Below are positions 59,493-64,000 of a DNA stretch of 64,000 nucleotides, one piece after another; within the stretch, counting starts at the first letter, position 1; each line of letters starts with the position of its first letter. This DNA comes from MGIIa-L3 sp038150305 (GTDB lineage Archaea; Thermoplasmatota; Poseidoniia; Poseidoniales; Poseidoniaceae), in assembly GCA_038150305.1 (NCBI GenBank), contig JAYOTG010000003.1, forward strand, positions 57,424 through 121,423. Reading direction: 5' to 3'. The position numbers and the translations under genes are program-made. The notes under the pieces are model-generated. The model did not search any database and was not told the origin of the DNA. It saw nothing but the letters and a program-made list of their open reading frames with translations.

Positions 59493-60581
59493 ATGGTGCT
59501 CGAAGCGCTCGCGGCGGCCGGACCCGCCATCAACGCCACAGGGACAGGGGACGTCCGCCTGCTCACCTTCTATGTGGTCATTGCTTTGGGCATCTCCTTC
59601 CTCTGTTCAATCCTGGAGGCAGTCGTCCTTTCCGTCACCCAAACGTGGGTGGCCGTGCAGAAAAACAATGGAAGCAAGACCGGGGAATTGTGGGCGGCCC
59701 TCAAGGAAGACGATGCTGTTGGGCCCCTGACCGCGATCCTCACGCTGAACACCATCTCCCACACCATGGGCGCTGCTGGCGTGGGTTCACAGGTCCAACT
59801 CATCTATGGCGACGGCGCCCTGACGCTGGCATCCATCTTGCTGACCTTGGCCATGTTGTTGCTTTCCGAAATTGTTCCGAAGACCATTGGGGCAGCATAT
59901 TGGAAGCAATTGGCCCGTCCATGCGGATCGCTGTTGCGGATTGTGGTGTGGGCCATGACCGTCATCATCGTGCCCATTCAGATCCTCAAACGATTCCTGC
60001 CAAAGGGCGAATTGAACCTCGTTTCTCGTGATGATGTTGCAGCACTGGCAGATTTGGGTGAGGAACGTGGCGTGCTCAACGAAGACGAGGAAGCCATCAT
60101 CCACAACCTGCTGCGGCTCCGTGACATCATGGTGAAGGACGTCATGACGCCCCGAACCGTCATGCAAACGGTCAATGCCGACGCAACGGTGTTGGAGGTG
60201 ACCGAATCCATGCCTGTGCTTCGGTTTTCACGCATGCCTGTCCTCGGAGAGGGCACCGACGACGTGCTCGGCCTCGTGCTCCGTGCTCGCATCCTGCGTG
60301 CGTCCTCCAACGACGAACACGGCGCGACGATGAACGATTTGATGCAGCCCATCACCCGTATTCGCCTGGAGCAAAGCGTCGAGGAAGCCTTGGATCATTT
60401 CCTAGAATCGAAGCAACACTTCGCCCTGGTGACCAATGAATTCGGCGGAACCGAGGGTGCCGTCACGTTGGAGGACGTCTTTGAGACCTTGATCGGTGAG
60501 GAAATCGTGGACGAGTTGGATGAGGTGGAAGACATGCGTGAGTACGCACGAGAACAAGCTGCACTCAGCAGTGAGGAATAA
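59493..60581 (+). CDS. CorC/CNNM-like membrane protein (DUF21 plus CBS domains)
   Basis: A 362-aa protein with an N-terminal DUF21 membrane domain of four hydrophobic segments (VVIALGISFLCSILEAVVLS; ASILLTLAMLLLSEIVPKTI with the conserved SEIVPKTIG) and two CBS domains (VKDVMTPRTVMQTVNADATV; FALVTNEFGGTEGAVTLEDV). The family handles magnesium or other ions. The tail is acidic. Starts at 59436 and 59442 are also possible; 59493 is chosen because it reduces crowding of the divergent metG promoter. It overlaps the convergent hydrolase gene by 17 bases. Confidence 0.87.
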   Translation: MVLEALAAAGPAINATGTGDVRLLTFYVVIALGISFLCSILEAVVLSVTQTWVAVQKNNGSKTGELWAALKEDDAVGPLTAILTLNTISHTMGAAGVGSQVQLIYGDGALTLASILLTLAMLLLSEIVPKTIGAAYWKQLARPCGSLLRIVVWAMTVIIVPIQILKRFLPKGELNLVSRDDVAALADLGEERGVLNEDEEAIIHNLLRLRDIMVKDVMTPRTVMQTVNADATVLEVTESMPVLRFSRMPVLGEGTDDVLGLVLRARILRASSNDEHGATMNDLMQPITRIRLEQSVEEALDHFLESKQHFALVTNEFGGTEGAVTLEDVFETLIGEEIVDELDEVEDMREYAREQAALSSEE

Positions 60582-61416
60582 TCCCCTTCGCCTCAAGCCA
60601 AGCCATCAACGCTGCATCCCGCTCATGATGAATCGACGTCCCACTGTGCCGTAGGGTGCCCGAACTCCAGACATCAAGAAGGTCATGAGGCATGCACGAC
60701 CGTAGCGCATCGAGATGAACCGGTCCCAATCGGAGGTCGGGGTCGGCTTGCATCACGAAGGTCGGAACCTCAGGTCTCCCCCATTTCGGGACATCCACGT
60801 CGCCCATGTCGCTGATTGAGACACCGGGGTGCATGGTGTTCCATTCATGCATCAACTTTCGAATCAATCGTGCTCGAAAACCCGGCAGCCAACGAGGCCA
60901 GCGCAGGTCGGACAGGATTTCTTCGAAAATGGGCGAATAACACGTCATTGGCGATTCGAGCAGCAGGCCTTCGACCGTGTCCCCATGTCGGCCGGGAATC
61001 ACTCGGAGGGTCACATAAGCACCGAGGGAGTGCCCGTGCAACAACAGCTTGGTCGGGGTCATGCCCAAGTCACCGGCAAGAAGCCCGTCAAGCAGATCCT
61101 CAAGACACTCAAGGACACAATGCGCCGTCCACGGGCCGTCGTACGTCGATGATCCATGGCCCAAGGATTCGAGAAGAATCACGTTGAATCCTGCATCGGC
61201 AAGCGCTTGCGTGCGGTTGCGGGCGTGCGAGACACCCGACGTCCAACCATGCACGGCGACGACGGTTGGAGCAGGCGCATCACGCCTGTTGACGTGAAAC
61301 CTGTACGGTGCACGCGGCCCCTCGCGAACGTGAGATGGCCAATCCGAATCGTCAAGCGGTGTGGTTGATTTGGGTGGGCCTTCGAGAAGGCGCCCGGTCA
61401 AGACCTTGGCCAACAT
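60565..61416 (-). CDS. Alpha/beta hydrolase
   Basis: A 283-aa serine hydrolase. TVVAVHGWTSGVSHARNRTQ carries the oxyanion loop, LLHGHSLGAYVTLRVIP the nucleophile serine, and ADPDLRLGPVHL with RHSGTSIHHERD supplies Asp and His. No clear signal peptide. The substrate is unknown. It starts 4 bases after the upstream membrane protein gene and is the last gene of a four-gene run. Confidence 0.82.
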   Translation of the reverse strand: MLAKVLTGRLLEGPPKSTTPLDDSDWPSHVREGPRAPYRFHVNRRDAPAPTVVAVHGWTSGVSHARNRTQALADAGFNVILLESLGHGSSTYDGPWTAHCVLECLEDLLDGLLAGDLGMTPTKLLLHGHSLGAYVTLRVIPGRHGDTVEGLLLESPMTCYSPIFEEILSDLRWPRWLPGFRARLIRKLMHEWNTMHPGVSISDMGDVDVPKWGRPEVPTFVMQADPDLRLGPVHLDALRSCMPHDLLDVWSSGTLRHSGTSIHHERDAALMAWLEAKGIIPHC

Positions 61417-61419
61417 CCG

Positions 61420-62310
61420 TCATGCAGCGTCTTCGTCGCTAGCATCGGCGTCGGCGGCAGGCGCATCGCTTGCTGCCGCAACCTGGGCGGCTTCGGCGGC
61501 CTTCGCAGCACGCTTCTCTGCGGCCTTTTGCTCACGATCGGCTTGGCGCTGTGCGAAGCGGTCGCCCCAATCGCCCATGCTTTCGAGGCGGAGGGCCCAG
61601 CCCGTGTTGCCTTCGGTCGCGGTCGGAACGTGCTTCACCAGGTAAGCGGAGAAGGCGCGGTCGAACATCCCCTGGTTGAGTTCACTTGCGCGCTTGAATT
61701 GACGGTCGATGATCATCAGTGACATCATGACCACACCAACAGCGAACCAAATGATGCCGTTCGTGTCGCCTCCAGTGCTGAGCTCGCTCATGTTGAACAT
61801 CACCAACATCCCGCCGACCAGGAACAAGAATCCAACCATGCTGTTGAGCACGGCGTGAATCTTGTTTGGTGGATTTCCTGTCGCACTGATGAACTTGGTC
61901 CGAGACACGAACTGACCGACGTTGCGACCAAACCGGACTGGAATGATGAACACGTTCAGAGCGTAGAGTGCCATCGCTCCGAGGATCGAGGCCGAATTGG
62001 CCACCGTTGAATTGACGAAAATCACGACGAAGGCGGCACCGAACAGGAGGCCGTAGTTGATGATGAAATTCGCCAACGAACCGGTGAAACGAGCGGTGGC
62101 TGATGCAATCTCAAATTCACTCGGAAGCCCTTTTGGTCGCGCCTTGGGCTTCTTCGCCTTCTTGGCTTTGGCCGCCTTGGCCGGCTGTGCGACCGGTTGG
62201 GCGGCAACGGCTGCGACGGGAACGGCCGCTGGAGCGGCCGCTGGCGCAGCCACGGGGACGGCTGAAGGGGCGGTTGGAGTTGTTGAGTTGGCCTTGTCAA
62301 GCAGTCCCAT
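61420..62310 (-). CDS. Membrane protein with Ala/Pro and Lys-rich N-terminus, unknown function
   Basis: A 296-aa protein. Its first 70 residues are Ala/Pro/Val low complexity and then Lys-rich (KAAKAKKAKKPKARPKG). Four hydrophobic segments follow (for example NYGLLFGAAFVVIFV; MVGFLFLVGGMLVMF; IIWFAVGVVMMSLMII), then a charged Ala-rich coiled tail. The layout resembles RDD-type proteins but no signature is clear. It lies 12 bases after the repeat protein gene and 4 bases before the hydrolase gene. Confidence 0.65.
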   Translation of the reverse strand: MGLLDKANSTTPTAPSAVPVAAPAAAPAAVPVAAVAAQPVAQPAKAAKAKKAKKPKARPKGLPSEFEIASATARFTGSLANFIINYGLLFGAAFVVIFVNSTVANSASILGAMALYALNVFIIPVRFGRNVGQFVSRTKFISATGNPPNKIHAVLNSMVGFLFLVGGMLVMFNMSELSTGGDTNGIIWFAVGVVMMSLMIIDRQFKRASELNQGMFDRAFSAYLVKHVPTATEGNTGWALRLESMGDWGDRFAQRQADREQKAAEKRAAKAAEAAQVAAASDAPAADADASDEDAA

Positions 62311-62321
62311 GGTGATCACGC

Positions 62322-63266
62322 TCAGCTGTATGTTGCGCCAATGCGGCTGTAAAGTGCGAAGTTTGGACTGGCCACGAAGGCCGAAATCGCCGATTCAGGC
62401 ATGTCGCCCAGCAAGGCGTCAACCATGCCAAAGAACGCCACCCTGTCCTCGTCTGAGGCGCCAGCAGGGTTGGTTCCGACGCGCTGGTACAGCGAAAACT
62501 CGGGACTTGCGAGGAAGGCCGAGACCGCTTCCTCCGGCAAGTCTGTGCCCAGGAGGTGATCGACCACGGCGACAAAAGATGGGAATTCATCGGCCAAGGG
62601 TTGCGCGACGGCTGCTGCGGCGACGGGGGCAGCGCTGGCCACTGGCACTGCTGCTGAAGCACCACGCAGCGACCGTCGCTCTTCCATCAGGGCCCGCAGT
62701 TCAGGCCGCAGGGCTTCCAGGGTACCGTCATCGCCAGAGGCCTTGGCCGCCTCGTACTGGGGCTTGAGTTCACGGAGACGGTTCTCAACCTGAGTCAAAC
62801 GGTCCACCGGTTGGACGTCTTCGACGGATTCGGCATCAAGCAGCTCAACCGTGGGCGCATCGCGGACTTCTGCAAGTCGATCGTCGTGCATCTGCTTTCG
62901 GAGGACGATGATTTCGCGATCGAGCTCATGGCCGAATCGATCGGCATATCTGTCGAGCAGAGAGCCTGCTTCTTTATTCGTGAGACGATCAATGTGGCCG
63001 TACACCTGTTGAAGCGGTTTCTCTGTTCGCTTGGCCCACATTTCCGAGTAGGCATCTGCCTCATTGGAAGGAGGCTGCGATGGCTCAATTGGGGCGGCGG
63101 CAGGAAGGTCCGGGAGCGGTGCGGCTGGGGGCAACTCTGGCAGTGGAGCCAGGTCCGGCAATGGGGCAGGGGGAGCGCCATCAAGCGAGGGGAGTGGAGG
63201 CAAATCGGGGAGGGGTGGTGCAGCGGGTGCCTCGGCTGCAGCGGCCTTGCGTCGACGACGACCCAT
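62322..63266 (-). CDS. Hypothetical protein with Pro-rich N-terminus, coiled coil and C-terminal duplicated motif
   Basis: A 314-aa protein. After RRRRK comes a run of PLPDLPPLP-type repeats, then a coiled coil and an Ala/Val linker. The last about 85 residues contain the same motif twice: FVAVVDHLLGTDLPEEAVSA with FLASPEFSLYQRVGT, and FFGMVDALLGDMPESAISA with FVASPNFALYSRIGA. The duplication suggests a small helical domain used in pairs. The ATG at 63266 is chosen because the upstream frame is shadow-like. Function unknown. Confidence 0.65.
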   Translation of the reverse strand: MGRRRRKAAAAEAPAAPPLPDLPPLPSLDGAPPAPLPDLAPLPELPPAAPLPDLPAAAPIEPSQPPSNEADAYSEMWAKRTEKPLQQVYGHIDRLTNKEAGSLLDRYADRFGHELDREIIVLRKQMHDDRLAEVRDAPTVELLDAESVEDVQPVDRLTQVENRLRELKPQYEAAKASGDDGTLEALRPELRALMEERRSLRGASAAVPVASAAPVAAAAVAQPLADEFPSFVAVVDHLLGTDLPEEAVSAFLASPEFSLYQRVGTNPAGASDEDRVAFFGMVDALLGDMPESAISAFVASPNFALYSRIGATYS

Positions 63267-63339
63267 GGTGAACCCCGACCCTTCGTCGCACTGTGCCCCT
63301 TCAAGGTTCCTCACGCAGGGGTCGCATTCAGGGTAACCT

Positions 63340-63993
63340 TCACGCTGCCTTTCGTGCCCAACCCTTGAGGGAAAGGAAGACCTCTTCGGCCTCCGAAACT
63401 TCGACAACATCGCCGCTTGAAGCCTCAATTCTTCTCCCGTGGAGGCCGAACACGGCATCGTCGACAACCATCTCCATGGTCCGGTCCACGTCACGGCTGA
63501 ACACCACGGCTTCACTCAAAGCATCGTACGCGCCGGGTTGCTCGGGATTCAGCCTCGAAAGGGGGAAGGTCGATACACGCATGCCGCACTTGCCGTGAAG
63601 GCTGGTCGGCCAACGGATTTGCCGCCGGGTATCGATGGTGACCACCTCATCGGTCTCGCCAGCAGCGCCAAGCACGATCGAAGCGTCGGTGGCGACAAGA
63701 TCGGCGAAGAGAATCTTTGGTCCGTCCTTGAGGACGTTGAAATTCCCCTCGAGCAAACGTTCTGCACGTCGTGGATCCGAGAGCGTTTCAGCCAACTTTC
63801 GAATGGCCGCAACGGAATGTGGGCCAGAGGTGCGGCCTTCGTGTGCTCGACGCCTCTGGACCCCATCATGAAGGCGCGCAATGTCCTCTTTCGTGGTCTC
63901 ACCGCTGGTGATGCCCTGCAAGGTTTCGACGGTGGTCGCGACGCCGTCTCGCACACGACGGCTCCATCCTCGGGCGTCGGTGTCACGGTACAT
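63340..63993 (-). CDS. Hypothetical protein
   Basis: A 217-aa protein that begins at the right edge of the window (MYRDTDARGWSRRVRDG), so a slightly earlier start outside the window cannot be excluded. Helical N-terminal half, then a beta-rich half with RVSTFPLSRLNPEQPGAY and VVDDAVFGLHGRRIEASS. No membrane segment and no known motif. It is 73 bases upstream of the duplicated-motif gene on the same strand. Confidence 0.6.
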   Translation of the reverse strand: MYRDTDARGWSRRVRDGVATTVETLQGITSGETTKEDIARLHDGVQRRRAHEGRTSGPHSVAAIRKLAETLSDPRRAERLLEGNFNVLKDGPKILFADLVATDASIVLGAAGETDEVVTIDTRRQIRWPTSLHGKCGMRVSTFPLSRLNPEQPGAYDALSEAVVFSRDVDRTMEMVVDDAVFGLHGRRIEASSGDVVEVSEAEEVFLSLKGWARKAA

Positions 63994-64000
63994 CCCAAAC

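Overview
The window reads as a gene-dense, moderately GC-rich euryarchaeal chromosome, most likely a planktonic marine archaeon related to Poseidoniia (Marine Group II/III). The archaeal core is clear: proteasome-activating nucleotidase PAN, aMBF1, eS19-eL39-eL31-eS17 ribosomal proteins, Kae1, a two-unit tRNA-splicing endonuclease, archease, Tsr3, an archaeal-type SRP RNA, a tRNA-Val without encoded CCA, a geranylgeranyl-reductase-family protein and a preQ0 (archaeosine precursor) gene set. Next to these sit genes of bacterial flavour typical of surface-ocean heterotrophic archaea: three-gene proton-translocating transhydrogenase, histidine utilisation, MsrB, CorC/DUF21, a class 2 dihydroorotate dehydrogenase and a YdeP-like formate-dehydrogenase-family protein with FdhD. 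The lineage call is inference from gene content and protein style (EF-hand, TPR and secreted beta-rich proteins), not from a tree.

Layout. 1-5.4 kb: GGR-like FAD protein, type IA topoisomerase, hypothetical, PyrD. 5.4-9.6 kb: CcmE-like heme chaperone with a CxxxY motif, SRP RNA, archease, a degenerate PfkB-family protein, winged-helix regulator, EndA. 9.5-17.9 kb: secreted M6-like protease, TatC with a large C-terminal extension, Reeler-like membrane protein, PntB/PntA2/PntA1, malate dehydrogenase. 17.9-27.2 kb: an IBA57/YgfZ-like plus IscA-like pair (broken only by a false assembly gap), a TPR/EF-hand protein, a SUMF-domain protein, then a surface-protein / small membrane peptide / PqqD-like operon and another membrane protein. 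27.2-29.5 kb: ribosomal proteins and TrmJ. 29.5-32.5 kb: a tightly coupled RHH regulator-folE-queE-queC-msrB-queD operon behind 11-bp iterons. 32.5-39 kb: NatB/NatA ABC exporter with methylmalonyl-CoA epimerase and mutase, FKBP, a disordered protein, Kae1. 39-57.1 kb: HutI, small proteins, tRNA-Val, EF-hand membrane protein, HutH-HutU, an S15-type hydrolase, FdhF-like/FdhD/Tsr3/MBF1, PAN, FtcD/FchA. 57.1-64 kb: MetRS, CorC-like, alpha/beta hydrolase and three uncharacterised genes.

How genes work together. HutH, HutU, HutI, FtcD and FchA together form a complete histidine to glutamate plus methenyl-THF route. FolE, QueD, QueE and QueC form a complete GTP to preQ0 route, but QueC lacks all four zinc cysteines. 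The IscA-like and YgfZ-like proteins are candidate partners in [4Fe-4S] maturation. Many operon neighbours overlap by 1-4 bases (ATGA/TGATG), and several genes have a TATA element 24-30 bases before the start codon, which suggests leaderless or short-leader transcripts.

The points most worth checking are the iteron-controlled preQ0 operon with its zinc-less QueC, the surface protein / 55-aa membrane peptide / PqqD-like operon, the TatC fusion, the degenerate PfkB protein and the CxxxY-type CcmE. Two runs of N occur: the one at 18091-18100 is a false gap between contigs that share 6 bases, and the one at 32471-32480 is a real unresolved gap inside a tandem repeat.
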